A stretch of 64,000 bases of DNA from Boseongicola aestuarii (GTDB taxonomy: Bacteria; Pseudomonadota; Alphaproteobacteria; Rhodobacterales; Rhodobacteraceae), in NCBI RefSeq assembly GCF_900184815.1, contig NZ_FXXQ01000009.1, positions 124,001-188,000 on the forward strand, given 5' to 3'. Each line of letters begins with the position of its first letter. Within the stretch, counting starts at the first letter, position 1. The notes under the pieces were generated by a model, which saw only the letters and a list, made by a program, of their open reading frames with translations, did not search any database and had not been told where the DNA came from. The position numbers and the translations under genes were made by a program. Below are positions 27,452 to 36,405 of this stretch, one piece after another.

Positions 27452-28786
27452 ATGAGCATGGCGGATGCTGGAAAAGTCGCCAGGCCGATCACGCATCGGC
27501 GGGTTCTGGCGATTGCGATCCCCATCGTCGTATCGAATGCGACGATCCCGATATTGGGGATCGTGGATACAGCGGTGGTTGGCCAATTGGGTGATCCGGT
27601 TCCGATTGGCGCGGTGGGCATCGGCGCGATCATTTTGTCGGCGATCTACTGGGTGTTTGGGTTCTTGCGGATGGGTACGGTCGGGCTGACCGGGCAGGCG
27701 CTGGGTGCCGATGATCAGGCGGAAGCGGACGCGCTCTTGAGCCGCGCGTTGCTGATCGGATTAACGGGCGGTGCGGTGATCATCATCTTGCAGGCGGCTT
27801 TGTTCGCCGGGGCGTTTCAACTGTCGCCCGCGTCGGCCGAGGTCGAGGCCATGGCGCGCGGCTATATGGAGATCCGGGTCTGGTCGGCGCCGGCGGCCAT
27901 TGCGCTTTATGGCATTACAGGCTGGCTGATTGCAGCCGAGAAGACCAAGGCGGTGCTGGTCATTCAGGTTTGGATGAACGGACTGAACATCATCCTGAAT
28001 TTCGTCTTTGTGCTGGGGTTCGGTTGGGGTGTGAACGGGGTCGCCATCGCAACGTTCGTGGCAGAGTGGTCCGGGTTTGCCGTCGGGTTATGGTTTTGCC
28101 GCGATGCGTTTCTGCGGCCCTTCTGGAAGCAATGGGGCCGGGTTCTGGACCGGACGCGATTGATCCGCATGGCGGCAGTCAACGGTGATATCCTGATACG
28201 GTCGTTGCTGTTGCAGGCGATTTTCGTGTCGTTCCTGTTTCTGGGCGCGGATTTCGGCGATGTGCCCTTGGCGGCCAATCAGGTGTTGTTGCAGTTTCTG
28301 CATGTGACTGCCTATGCGCTTGACGGGTTCGCTTTTGCCGCCGAGGCCTTGGTGGGGCAGGCGATGGGCGCAAAATCCGTGGCGCGGCTGAGGCGGGGAG
28401 CGGTGGTGACAAGCATTTGGGGCGGTGGCGTGATGGTCTTCTTCGCGCTTGGCGTCTGGGTGTTCGGTCCGGCAGTAATCGATTTGATGACGACCTCCGA
28501 GGATGTGCGAGCAGAGGCGCGCATTTACCTGCCGTGGATGATCGCGGCTCCGGTGCTGGGCGTGGCGTCATGGATGCTGGACGGCATATTCATCGGCGCG
28601 ACACGCACCGCCGACATGCGCAACATGATGGTGGTTTCCGCAGCGATTTATGCTGTCGCGGCCTGGGCGTTGGTGCCGGCCTACGGCAACCACGGGCTTT
28701 GGATGGCGCTTTTGATTTCGTTCATTGCGCGCGGTGTCACACTGGCCGTGCGCTATCCGGCCTTGGAACGTTCGGCGCGGGTCTAG
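27452..28786 (+). CDS. MATE family efflux transporter (DinF-like)
   Basis: A 444-aa inner-membrane protein with about 12 hydrophobic segments in two related halves. It opens with the conserved PIVVSNATIPILGIVDTAVV and continues to GAIILSAIYWVFGFLRMGTV, typical of the DinF branch of MATE antiporters. Substrates of this branch are varied (drugs, bile salts, oxidised compounds). It begins directly after the stop of thioesterase 2, so it is third in that operon; its stop overlaps that of arsC by 4 bp in convergent orientation. Confidence 0.9.
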   Translation: MSMADAGKVARPITHRRVLAIAIPIVVSNATIPILGIVDTAVVGQLGDPVPIGAVGIGAIILSAIYWVFGFLRMGTVGLTGQALGADDQAEADALLSRALLIGLTGGAVIIILQAALFAGAFQLSPASAEVEAMARGYMEIRVWSAPAAIALYGITGWLIAAEKTKAVLVIQVWMNGLNIILNFVFVLGFGWGVNGVAIATFVAEWSGFAVGLWFCRDAFLRPFWKQWGRVLDRTRLIRMAAVNGDILIRSLLLQAIFVSFLFLGADFGDVPLAANQVLLQFLHVTAYALDGFAFAAEALVGQAMGAKSVARLRRGAVVTSIWGGGVMVFFALGVWVFGPAVIDLMTTSEDVRAEARIYLPWMIAAPVLGVASWMLDGIFIGATRTADMRNMMVVSAAIYAVAAWALVPAYGNHGLWMALLISFIARGVTLAVRYPALERSARV

Positions 28787-29127
28787 AGGATGTCGAGCAC
28801 GGCCTCCGGGGGGCGTCCGATGCGTGCTTTTGCGTTCGCGAAAACAATGGGGCGTTCAATCAGGCTCGGGTGGGTCGCCATCGCAGCGATGAGGACGTTT
28901 TCGTCCGCCACGTCTTTCAGGCCAAGATCCTTGAACAGTTTCTCACCTTTGCGCAGCAGGTCTTTGGCCGGCAGACCAAGCTGAGACAGCGCCCAATGGA
29001 GCTCCGCCTCGGTCGGGGGCGATTGCAGATAGTGGCGCACTTCGACGGAAGTGTCCCTCGCTTCGAGCAGGGCAAGCGTTTGGCGCGACTTCGTACAGCG
29101 CGGATTGTGCCAGATCGTGACCGTCAT
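28783..29127 (-). CDS. ArsC-family arsenate reductase-like protein
   Basis: A 114-aa thioredoxin-fold protein. The N-terminal [16 protein letters not shown] carries the single catalytic Cys near residue 11. The arginines of the ArsC triad are present (SIERPIVF region near residue 91). The family includes glutaredoxin-dependent arsenate reductases and YffB/Spx-like proteins; no other ars genes are nearby, so the arsenate role is uncertain. It overlaps pyrD by ATGA and is last in a pyrD-containing operon. Confidence 0.85.
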   Translation of the reverse strand: MTVTIWHNPRCTKSRQTLALLEARDTSVEVRHYLQSPPTEAELHWALSQLGLPAKDLLRKGEKLFKDLGLKDVADENVLIAAMATHPSLIERPIVFANAKARIGRPPEAVLDIL

Positions 29128-30170
29128 GCGTAGTCCTTTGCCGTCGTGCCGACGGCTTCGCTGATATGTTTGAAGTCATCGTGCGCAAGGCGTTCATCAA
29201 GGCCGTGCACGATGCGCGGGATCAGGGACATGCCCAAATACACCATCGCTGTGTAAAGCTGGACGGCTGAAGCGCCAGCGCGGATTTTGGCGTAGGCATC
29301 GGTGGCGGAGGCGATGCCACCGACGCCGATCAGGGGAATCTTACCTCCGGTTTCGAGATAAAGCCGGCCCAGAACGCGGGTTGAGGGGGCGAAAAGCGGC
29401 CGGCCCGACAGACCCCCGGCCTGATTTTTATGTGCGCTTTGAAGGCCTTCGCGCGAAAGCGTTGTATTGGTTGCGATGATCGCATCAACGCGTGTTTCAG
29501 CGGCGACCTGGGCGATTTCCGCGATTTCGCCATCTGTGAGATCTGGCGCGATCTTGAGGAAGACCGGCGTGTCGCCCTTGATCTCCATCACGCCTGCAAG
29601 AAGGGCGCGCAGGGCGTCGGCCCCTTGCAGGTCGCGAAGTTTCTCGGTGTTGGGCGACGAGACATTGACGGTGGCGAAATCGATGTGGGGTGCAGCGATA
29701 CGCAGCACCTCGACAAAGTCGCGCGCCTTGTCGGCGCTGTCTTTATTGGCGCCAAGGTTCAGGCCAACCGGAATGTCATGGGGGCGGTTTGCGAGGCGCT
29801 CTGTGATGGCCTCGACGCCTTCATTGTTAAAGCCAAAACGATTTATTGCAGCGCGATCCTCGGACAGGCGAAACAGGCGCGGGCGCGGGTTGCCCGGCTG
29901 CGGACGTGGCGTGGCGGCGCCGACTTCGAGAAAGCCAAAGCCCGACCGCATCAAGGGGGCGATGACCTCGGCGTTTTTGTCAAAGCCCGCTGCGAGCCCG
30001 ACCGGATTGGGCATCTTTAAGCCAGCGATGCTGGTCGCCAGTGCAGGCGAAGTCGGAGGCGTGATATTGGGCGCAAATGGGGATTTCAGGGCCCTCAGGG
30101 CGAGGCTGTGGGCTGTTTCGGGATCGATGCGGCGCAGTGCGGCCAGACCAATGCGTTCTAACCCGCTCAT
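29124..30170 (-). CDS. pyrD: Dihydroorotate dehydrogenase (quinone), class 2
   Basis: A 348-aa FMN enzyme of pyrimidine synthesis, attached to the inner membrane, that oxidises dihydroorotate to orotate and reduces quinone. Seen: the N-terminal helix of class 2 enzymes ([20 protein letters not shown]), [34 protein letters not shown], the catalytic-Ser region [11 protein letters not shown], and the FMN phosphate-binding [13 protein letters not shown]. The ATG at 30170 overlaps the stop of the DUF952 gene (ATGA); the upstream open frame is not conserved. Confidence 0.95.
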   Translation of the reverse strand: MSGLERIGLAALRRIDPETAHSLALRALKSPFAPNITPPTSPALATSIAGLKMPNPVGLAAGFDKNAEVIAPLMRSGFGFLEVGAATPRPQPGNPRPRLFRLSEDRAAINRFGFNNEGVEAITERLANRPHDIPVGLNLGANKDSADKARDFVEVLRIAAPHIDFATVNVSSPNTEKLRDLQGADALRALLAGVMEIKGDTPVFLKIAPDLTDGEIAEIAQVAAETRVDAIIATNTTLSREGLQSAHKNQAGGLSGRPLFAPSTRVLGRLYLETGGKIPLIGVGGIASATDAYAKIRAGASAVQLYTAMVYLGMSLIPRIVHGLDERLAHDDFKHISEAVGTTAKDYA

Positions 30171-30505
30171 TCGACGCCCTCGGGAAGGATATGGCCGTCT
30201 TTGCCCTTGGGATAGGGGCGGGCCCACAGGATGTCCGAAAGCCGCATTTCACGATACAGATGAGGAAACAGTTGGCCGCCGCGCGATGGCTCCCATTTCA
30301 GGTCCGCTCCAAGTAGGTCTGCATCAAGTGCAAGAACCATTAGGTCGCCGGCGCCTGCAAAATGCTTGGCGGCAGTCTCGGTGATCTGGGCGGCGGTTGA
30401 GAAATGGATGTAGCCATCCGTGACGTCAATCGGCGCGCCCTGCGTTGTGCCATTGACATGCATCAATTGCCATTCGGATGGGCGGAATATCTTGAAAATG
30501 AGCAT
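30167..30505 (-). CDS. DUF952 family protein
   Basis: A 112-aa protein with the DUF952 pattern: [11 protein letters not shown], then [20 protein letters not shown], then [19 protein letters not shown] and a final PEGVE. The family is thought to bind ligands in a cleft lined by His and Glu, but its activity is unknown. First gene of the DUF952-pyrD-arsC unit, with 4-bp overlaps at both junctions. The ATG at 30505 is chosen because the family starts there. Confidence 0.85.
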   Translation of the reverse strand: MLIFKIFRPSEWQLMHVNGTTQGAPIDVTDGYIHFSTAAQITETAAKHFAGAGDLMVLALDADLLGADLKWEPSRGGQLFPHLYREMRLSDILWARPYPKGKDGHILPEGVE

Positions 30506-30633
30506 GGACCCGTCTGTGGCGCGCGCGCCGCGTTCGGTCAAGCGAGTTTACGTCAAGTCGTGTCATCTTTTTTTGACTCGGGCGCGCTAAAGGGTCAGTG
30601 TTGAAATTGATTACGACAGGGGAGTCTTCCAAG

Positions 30634-32196
30634 ATGATCAAAAAATTCATGTCCGGCGGAGCCATTCTGGCACTTAGCGCCGGCGCTGCCATGGCTGATT
30701 TCAGCCTTACGATTCTACACACAAACGATTTTCACGCGCGGTTCGAGCCAATCAGCCGGTTCGACAGTGGCTGCGGCGAAGAAGATAACCTGGCGGGAAG
30801 CTGCTTTGGTGGCTCAGCGCGCCTGATGACGGCGATCGAAACCGCGAAAGAGCGCACCGACAACTGGCTGCTTGTTGACGGCGGCGATCAGTTTCAGGGC
30901 ACGCTTTTCTATCAGTACTATAAGGGTGCTGCGGCTGCTGAGATGATGAACAACATGGGCTATGATGCGATGACCGTGGGCAACCACGAGTTTGACGACG
31001 GCCCGGAAGTTCTGCGTGGGTTCGTGAACGCAACGAACTTCCCGATCCTTATGTCAAACGCCGATATCTCGGGCGAGCCTTTGCTGGCCGGAGCGATCCA
31101 GAAGTCGACGATTGTCGCCAAGGGCGGTGAGCGGATCGGCCTGATCGGTCTGACACCACAGGACACGGATGAACTGGCAAGCCCCGGTCCGAATGTAATC
31201 TTCACCGATCCCGTTGAGGCGGTTCAGGCCGAGGTCGACATGCTGACGGAAATGGGCGTGAACAAGATCGTCGTTCTGTCGCATTCGGGCTATCAGACGG
31301 ACCTTCGGGTGGCTGAAGGCACAACCGGTGTTGATGTGATCGTTGGGGGTCACTCGAATACGCTTTTGTCGAACGTCAATGATCGCGCGGCCGGTCCGTA
31401 CCCGACAATGGTTGGCGAAACGGCTGTTGTGCAGGCCTATGCGTACGGCAAATACCTTGGTGAACTGAAGGTTGTTTTTGACGATGAAGGTGTCATCTCA
31501 TCCGCAACCGGCGAGCCGATCCTGATGGACCGTTTCGTGTCTGAAGACGAGACGATCAAGGCGCGTGTGAAGGAAATGGCGGCCCCTCTGGAGGAAATCC
31601 GGAACGCTGTTGTGGCCTCTGCGGCGGCGCCGATTGAGGGCGACCGTTCTGTGTGCCGTGTCGAGGAATGCCCAATGGGCAACCTTGTCGCGGACGCGAT
31701 GCTTGAGCGGGTGAAGGATCAGGGTATCCAGATTGCCTTCGCCAACTCGGGCGGTATCCGGGCGTCGATTGACGGTGGTGAAGTGACGATGGGTGAAGTG
31801 ATGACGGTGCTGCCGTTCCAGAACACCTTGTCGACGTTCCAGACCACGGGCCAGGTGATCATCGATGCGCTTGAAAACGGTGTGAGCCAGGTCGAGGAAG
31901 TTGCGGGGCGTTTCCCGCAGGTGGCGGGTATGACCTTCACCTGGAATTCTGCTGCGGAACCCGGAAGCCGGATCGTGGAAGTGATGGTTGGCGGTGAGCC
32001 GATTGATCCTGCAGCGACCTATGGCGTTGTGACGAACAACTATGTTCGCAACGGTGGCGATGGATACAAGATGTTCTCGACCGAAGCGATGAATGCCTAT
32101 GACTTCGGGCCCGACCTGGCAGATGTTCTGGCCGAGTATATGGCCGCGATCGCTCCGGCGAATCCGATGGTTGAGGGTCGGATTACCAAGCAATAA
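30634..32196 (+). CDS. Periplasmic 5'-nucleotidase / UDP-sugar hydrolase-like metallophosphatase
   Basis: A 520-aa exported protein with a signal peptide (MSGGAILALSAGAAMA). The metallophosphatase domain has its metal ligands in LHTNDFHARFEP near residue 32, GGDQFQGTLF, VGNHEFDDG and VGGHSNTLLSN. The C-terminal nucleotidase domain follows from about residue 335, with FANSGGIRASID and VVTNNYVRNGGDGY, the substrate-binding segment. This is the UshA/NT5E architecture and gives phosphate and nucleoside from external nucleotides. Start chosen at 30634; the upstream TTG would add residues before the signal peptide. Confidence 0.9.
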   Translation: MIKKFMSGGAILALSAGAAMADFSLTILHTNDFHARFEPISRFDSGCGEEDNLAGSCFGGSARLMTAIETAKERTDNWLLVDGGDQFQGTLFYQYYKGAAAAEMMNNMGYDAMTVGNHEFDDGPEVLRGFVNATNFPILMSNADISGEPLLAGAIQKSTIVAKGGERIGLIGLTPQDTDELASPGPNVIFTDPVEAVQAEVDMLTEMGVNKIVVLSHSGYQTDLRVAEGTTGVDVIVGGHSNTLLSNVNDRAAGPYPTMVGETAVVQAYAYGKYLGELKVVFDDEGVISSATGEPILMDRFVSEDETIKARVKEMAAPLEEIRNAVVASAAAPIEGDRSVCRVEECPMGNLVADAMLERVKDQGIQIAFANSGGIRASIDGGEVTMGEVMTVLPFQNTLSTFQTTGQVIIDALENGVSQVEEVAGRFPQVAGMTFTWNSAAEPGSRIVEVMVGGEPIDPAATYGVVTNNYVRNGGDGYKMFSTEAMNAYDFGPDLADVLAEYMAAIAPANPMVEGRITKQ

Positions 32197-32203
32197 AAGC
32201 TTT

Positions 32204-32240
32204 GCGGCGCGGGGGGTTAGCCTTTCGCGCCGCGCCTTTC
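32204..32240 (+). terminator. Likely terminator after the 5'-nucleotidase gene
   Basis: An 8-bp GC stem GCGGCGCG / CGCGCCGC with a 14-nt loop, then GCCTTTCGG. The T-run is short, so strength is uncertain. It ends about 17 bp before the SRAP gene. Confidence 0.5.
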
Positions 32241-32256
32241 GGGAGGGCGTTTTCGG

Positions 32257-32916
32257 ATGTGTGGGCGGTTTGCGATCACCCTTCCAGATGACGCGATGGC
32301 GGCCTTGTTCGAGGCGTCCCCGGCCAACGATCTACCCCATATTCCGAACTATAATGTCTGTCCGACCGTGCAGGTTCATACCGTCACGTCCGACGAAGGT
32401 GTACGGCGGTTGAGGCCAATGCGCTGGGGGTTTGTGCCGCATTGGTACAAGACGCCGACAGACGGGCCTTTGCTGATCAATGCCCGGTCAGAAACGATTG
32501 CCGAAAAGCCCGCGTTTCGCACGGCGGCCCGGGAGCGTCGGTGCCTTGTTCCGGCGACGGGGTTTTATGAATGGACAAAGGACAGCGAGGGTAACCGGCT
32601 GCCTTGGTATATCCATCCCAGCGAGGGCGAAATGCTAGCCTTTGCGGGGGTTTGGCAGGTTTGGGACAAGGGCGAGGAGCCGCTGGTAACCTGCGCGATC
32701 GTGACGACCGGCGCGAACCAGAAGATGTCGTCGATCCATCATAGGATGCCAGTGATTTTACGCGCCGAGGATTGGCCATTGTGGCTGGGTGAGGCCGGAA
32801 AAGGGGCGGCGACTTTGATGCATCCGCCGGCGGAGGATGCTTTGGCGTTTCATCGCGTCGACCGGGCAGTGAATTCGAACCGGGCGTCGGGACCGGGGTT
32901 GATCGAGCCGGTGTAG
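32257..32916 (+). CDS. SRAP family abasic-site processing protein (YedK/HMCES)
   Basis: A 219-aa SOS-response-associated peptidase. MCGRFAI places the catalytic Cys at position 2, which after Met removal forms a covalent thiazolidine link with abasic sites in single-stranded DNA. NARSETIAEKPAF, then ATGFYEWTK (active-site Glu), and MSSIHHRMPVIL (active-site His) are all present. It protects abasic sites at replication forks. No LexA-type box was seen directly upstream. Confidence 0.95.
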   Translation: MCGRFAITLPDDAMAALFEASPANDLPHIPNYNVCPTVQVHTVTSDEGVRRLRPMRWGFVPHWYKTPTDGPLLINARSETIAEKPAFRTAARERRCLVPATGFYEWTKDSEGNRLPWYIHPSEGEMLAFAGVWQVWDKGEEPLVTCAIVTTGANQKMSSIHHRMPVILRAEDWPLWLGEAGKGAATLMHPPAEDALAFHRVDRAVNSNRASGPGLIEPV

Positions 32917-32977
32917 CTGCGCGCGCGGATCTCAAAGGTTAATTTAATGAAATGAGGAGTTTGAGGCGTTCTGCTGA

Positions 32978-33060
32978 ACGTCGGTACAACGTCGGTATGA
33001 CGTCGGTATCACGTCGGTGCGACCGTTCGGTGCGTTAAGATAGAACCGCAAGATGTGGTG
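32978..33060. repeat. 11-bp tandem repeat element with AAGATGTGGTG motif, copy 2
   Basis: Four adjacent 11-bp units ACGTCGGTAYN start at 32978, 32989, 33000 and 33011, followed by a degenerate unit. AAGATGTGGTG lies at 33050-33060, 40 bp from the start of the last unit against 39 bp in the copy at 9234. This copy is in the convergent gap between SRAP and the SLC13 gene, so the element is not tied to promoters only. Confidence 0.8.
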
Positions 33061-33088
33061 CGCACGTTAACCTTGATTAAGTGTTCGA

Positions 33089-33108
33089 GACCGCGCCGCG
33101 CGGTCTTT
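33089..33108. terminator. Short hairpin, possible terminator between SRAP and SLC13 genes
   Basis: A perfect 7-bp stem GACCGCG / CGCGGTC with a CCG loop, followed by TTT on the plus strand. It is located 8 bp from the SLC13 stop and may end transcripts from both sides. Confidence 0.4.
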
Positions 33109-33115
33109 CAGGGCT

Positions 33116-34999
33116 TCAGAACACCACGTTCATCACGAAAAGCGACACGACCAGGAACAGGATGGTCATGATGCCTCCGCTCTTAACGAAGTCGATCACC
33201 TTGTAGCCCGCTGGACCCATGATGAGGGCGTTCACCTGATGGGTCGGGATAAGGAACGAATTGGACGTCGAAATCGCGACGGTGAGGGCGAAAATCGCGG
33301 GGTCTCCGCCTGCGGCGATGGCGATGGAGACGGCGAGCGGGACCAGAAGCACCGTGGCGCCAACGTTGGACATGATAAGCGTGAAGATCGTCGCGAGCAC
33401 GGCGAGGCCTGCCTGAAGCGACCAGATCGGCCAGCCATCGAGCAAAAGCAGGATTTGTTGCGCAATCCAACCGGCGGTGCCCGAGCTTTGGACGGCCTGA
33501 CCCAGCGGGATAAGGCTGGCGAGGAGGAACACGGTGCTCCAACTGACGGCTTCGTAGGCTTCGTCGATGTCGAGGACTTTGGTGAGGATCATGCCTGCCG
33601 CACCCGTGAGCAGGCACAGCGACAGGCGCAGATCGGTGAACAGGATCAGGGACAGGGCTATGACGAAAAACAACAGAGCCCAGCCGACCTTGGTGGGGCG
33701 CAGTTCTTCTTGCGGGTAGTCGGTGGTGACGACGACGAAATCGCGGTTGCGGCTGAGGCGCGTCAGTGCGTCCCATGTGGTGAGGATGACCAGAGTGTCG
33801 CCCGCGCGGAAGGGGACTTCGCCGATCTGGGTGTGCGTGTGGTCTTCGGATTCGACGAGGCTGAGGGTTTCTTCGCCGCGATGGATGGCCAGCATGCTGG
33901 CGCCATAGGTCTTGCGGAAGACCAGATCGTGGGCGCATTTGCCAATAACCGACGAGCCGGGCGGAATGACGATTTCGGCGACCCCGGATTTTGTCGGAGC
34001 GTAGTCCTCGGCGAAGACGTCGAGTTTGGCGTGGAGCGTGAAGCCCATGTCCTCGGTCATATGAACGACGTCTTTCCGGTTGCCCAGAATGGCGAGGCGG
34101 CAAGGGGTGGTAATCTCGGTCTGGATGACGGGCGCGAACCATGTCTTGCCGTGGTAGGCGCTGCCGATGATGTAGATATGGTACTGCTTGATGAGGTCAT
34201 CGAAGGTTTGTCCGGCGACCCGGTGACCTTCGGGGATGGTGATTTCGAAGATGTCGGTTTTCAGCCCGTAGAGGCTTTGCAGGTATTCCTTGGTGGATTG
34301 CGCGCTGGTGGCTTCGCCGTCTTTTTGACCGCTTGGCAGGACCCAGCGGCCAAAGATGGTGAAATAGAGGATGCCGGTGGCCACAAGAGCGATGCCGACG
34401 GGGGTGACCGAGAACAGGCCGAAGGGTTCCATCTGCGCGGCGGCGGGCAGGGCTTGGTTGGCCGTCAGGATGAGGTCGTTGAGGAGGATCAGCGGAGACG
34501 AGCCGACCATGGTCATGGTGCCGCCAAGGATCGCGCAAAAGCCCATCGGCATGAGGAGCCGGCTGAGCGGCAGTTCGGTACGCACGGATATGCGGCTGAC
34601 CACGGGCAGGAACAGGGCTGCGGCGCCGACGTTCTGCATGAAGGACGAGATGATGCCGACGGTACCGGAGATGATCGGCACGACGCGGGTTTCGGTGCTG
34701 CCGCCGTGTTTGAGGATGAAAGCGGCGACTTTGCTCATGAGGCCGGTTTTGTCGAGTCCTGCGCCGATGATCATCACGGCGATGATCGACACGACCGCGT
34801 TCGAGGCGAGGCCGTTGAACAACTGACTGACGTCAGCGAGATTGTGCAGGCCCGGCAGTTGGCTGATGAGGCCGAGGAGTACCATGACGAGGATGGCGGC
34901 GAAGTCTATCCGGACGATTTCGGAGACAAAGAGGATGACTGTGAAGGCAAGCAGGCCCAGAACGACCATCATCGGGTAGGTGAGTGTAATTGCCTCCAA
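33116..34999 (-). CDS. SLC13/DASS family anion permease with TrkA-C domains
   Basis: A 627-aa inner-membrane carrier. Two sets of hydrophobic segments (about residues 8-215 and 425-627) flank a cytoplasmic region with two TrkA-C (RCK_C) regulatory domains, near residues 230-305 and 320-405 (EITIPEGHRVAGQTFDDLIK; then EIVIPPGSSVIGKCAHDLVF). Conserved SNVGATVLL and NSFLIPTHQVNALIMGPAGY are ion/substrate-site segments of the family. Members with this layout carry sulfate or dicarboxylates with sodium; the substrate is not readable here. It stands alone on the minus strand. Confidence 0.9.
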   Translation of the reverse strand: MEAITLTYPMMVVLGLLAFTVILFVSEIVRIDFAAILVMVLLGLISQLPGLHNLADVSQLFNGLASNAVVSIIAVMIIGAGLDKTGLMSKVAAFILKHGGSTETRVVPIISGTVGIISSFMQNVGAAALFLPVVSRISVRTELPLSRLLMPMGFCAILGGTMTMVGSSPLILLNDLILTANQALPAAAQMEPFGLFSVTPVGIALVATGILYFTIFGRWVLPSGQKDGEATSAQSTKEYLQSLYGLKTDIFEITIPEGHRVAGQTFDDLIKQYHIYIIGSAYHGKTWFAPVIQTEITTPCRLAILGNRKDVVHMTEDMGFTLHAKLDVFAEDYAPTKSGVAEIVIPPGSSVIGKCAHDLVFRKTYGASMLAIHRGEETLSLVESEDHTHTQIGEVPFRAGDTLVILTTWDALTRLSRNRDFVVVTTDYPQEELRPTKVGWALLFFVIALSLILFTDLRLSLCLLTGAAGMILTKVLDIDEAYEAVSWSTVFLLASLIPLGQAVQSSGTAGWIAQQILLLLDGWPIWSLQAGLAVLATIFTLIMSNVGATVLLVPLAVSIAIAAGGDPAIFALTVAISTSNSFLIPTHQVNALIMGPAGYKVIDFVKSGGIMTILFLVVSLFVMNVVF

Positions 35000-35178
35000 G
35001 GCTGTCCCTCCCTCGCTCTTTTCGCGGGCCAGCTTGAGTGTGGCTTTCGCGGTGGCGGTTGTTCAGAGACTTTGCACTTGTTTTGGGGTGTCTGTCTATT
35101 GCCGTGATGATTGCGCGCAGGGATACACGCGCGAAAAGCAGTTCGCGGGCGAGTTCAATTGCGATTTAGAATAGAGGC

Positions 35179-35595
35179 CTAGCGCTTGCGCAGGCGGATC
35201 ACGACGTCGACTTTTGCGATCTCGGTGCCTTCGGGGGCATCGGGCAGGCGCAGGATTTCAAGCTGGTCGGCGGGCGCGTCGGTAAGGCGGGCGTCTTCTT
35301 CCCAGTAGAAATGCGGGTGATCGTCGACGCGGGTGTCGAAGTAGCTTTTCGAGCCGTCCACGGTGACTTCCCGCACCAGGCCCGCGTCGCAGAAAGCCCG
35401 CAGCGTGTTGTAGACTGTAGCCAGCGACACGGCGTCATCGCTGGATTGCGAGGCGGCGTGGAGGCTTTCGGCGGTGACGTGGCGGTTTTGACCGTCACCC
35501 ACCAGAAGCGACGCCAAAGCGAGGCGTTGGCGGGTCGGGCGCAGGTCGGCCTTTGCAAGCCAATCAGTGACGCGTGTCTGTGTGTCGGTATCCAT
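35179..35595 (-). CDS. irr: Fur-family iron response regulator Irr
   Basis: A 138-aa regulator. The winged-helix domain runs through LRPTRQRLALASLLVGDGQN and VSLATVYNTLRAFCDAGLVR. The later HPHFYWEEDARLTDAP segment holds the short HPHF motif where Fur has the longer His/Cys set. The absence of CxxC zinc sites and the alphaproteobacterial setting point to Irr, which represses or activates iron and haem genes when iron is low. It is divergent from fabA, with 184 bp between starts. ATG at 35595 chosen (MDTDTQTR). Confidence 0.85.
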   Translation of the reverse strand: MDTDTQTRVTDWLAKADLRPTRQRLALASLLVGDGQNRHVTAESLHAASQSSDDAVSLATVYNTLRAFCDAGLVREVTVDGSKSYFDTRVDDHPHFYWEEDARLTDAPADQLEILRLPDAPEGTEIAKVDVVIRLRKR

Positions 35596-35779
35596 CGGTC
35601 TCAAACCACCTTGTTTGGAAGAATATAGGGTGCTTGGGGTCTTGGTTTCAATGTGAAAACCGACGTTTTACAGGAATGTCACACCCATCTGGGCACTTGC
35701 GCCACATTCATCGGCCTTGATATGGGCGTCTGACGATGTGACAAACTGCAACAACGATAACATGACGGGACGTGCAGAC

Positions 35780-36289
35780 ATGGCTGATTATCCAACCTCA
35801 TTCGACCGCGAGGGTCTTTTGAAATGCGCACGCGGCGAGCTTTTCGGCCCCGGGAACGCGCAATTGCCCGAGCCTCCGATGTTGATGATGGACCGGATCA
35901 CGGACATTTCCGCGGACGGTGGAGAGCACGGCAAGGGGCATGTGGTTGCCGAGTTCGATATCAAGCCGGACCTTTGGTTCTTTGACTGTCATTTCCCCGG
36001 CAACCCGATCATGCCGGGCTGTCTGGGTCTGGATGGTTTGTGGCAGTTGACGGGCTTCAACCTTGGCTGGCGCGGCTGGCAGGGGCGTGGCTATGCGCTG
36101 GGCGTGGGTGAGGTGAAGCTGACGGGGATGGTGCGGCCCGATCGCAAGATGCTGACCTATTATGTGGATTTCACCAAGGCCATCCAGAACCGCCGTCTGA
36201 CGATGGGTGTCGCGGACGGACGTGTCGAGGCGGATGGCGAGACGATCTATCTGGTCAAGGACATGAAGGTGGCGCTGAGCGAGAGCTGA
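35780..36289 (+). CDS. fabA: 3-hydroxydecanoyl-ACP dehydratase / isomerase
   Basis: A 169-aa hotdog enzyme that dehydrates 3-hydroxydecanoyl-ACP and isomerises it to cis-3-decenoyl-ACP, the branch point to unsaturated fatty acids. The active-site His is in [18 protein letters not shown] near residue 70 and the conserved Asp is the one in GLDGLWQ, near residue 84. [20 protein letters not shown] follows. The frame is open 21 codons upstream, but [15 protein letters not shown] is the conserved start. FabB and FabI follow downstream, with one extra gene in between. Confidence 0.96.
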   Translation: MADYPTSFDREGLLKCARGELFGPGNAQLPEPPMLMMDRITDISADGGEHGKGHVVAEFDIKPDLWFFDCHFPGNPIMPGCLGLDGLWQLTGFNLGWRGWQGRGYALGVGEVKLTGMVRPDRKMLTYYVDFTKAIQNRRLTMGVADGRVEADGETIYLVKDMKVALSES

Positions 36290-36405
36290 GTGCGGATCAG
36301 GCATTGGCACGAAAAAAGGCAGTTTGAATCGGTTCGATGCTCGGTGGCATCGCCGCACAGTTATTGATATTGCTTTGTGAGTATCCCCGGACCTAACGTC
36401 TGGCC

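Noticed and set aside
33067-33080. Possible CtrA box TTAACCTTGATTAA
   Set aside because: The spacer is 6 bp, not 7, and no gene starts nearby.
33239-35107. 622-codon open frame antisense to the SLC13 gene
   Set aside because: Composition is extremely Asp/Gly/Glu/Arg-rich, as expected from a shadow of a hydrophobic membrane protein. The minus-strand gene has clear domains.
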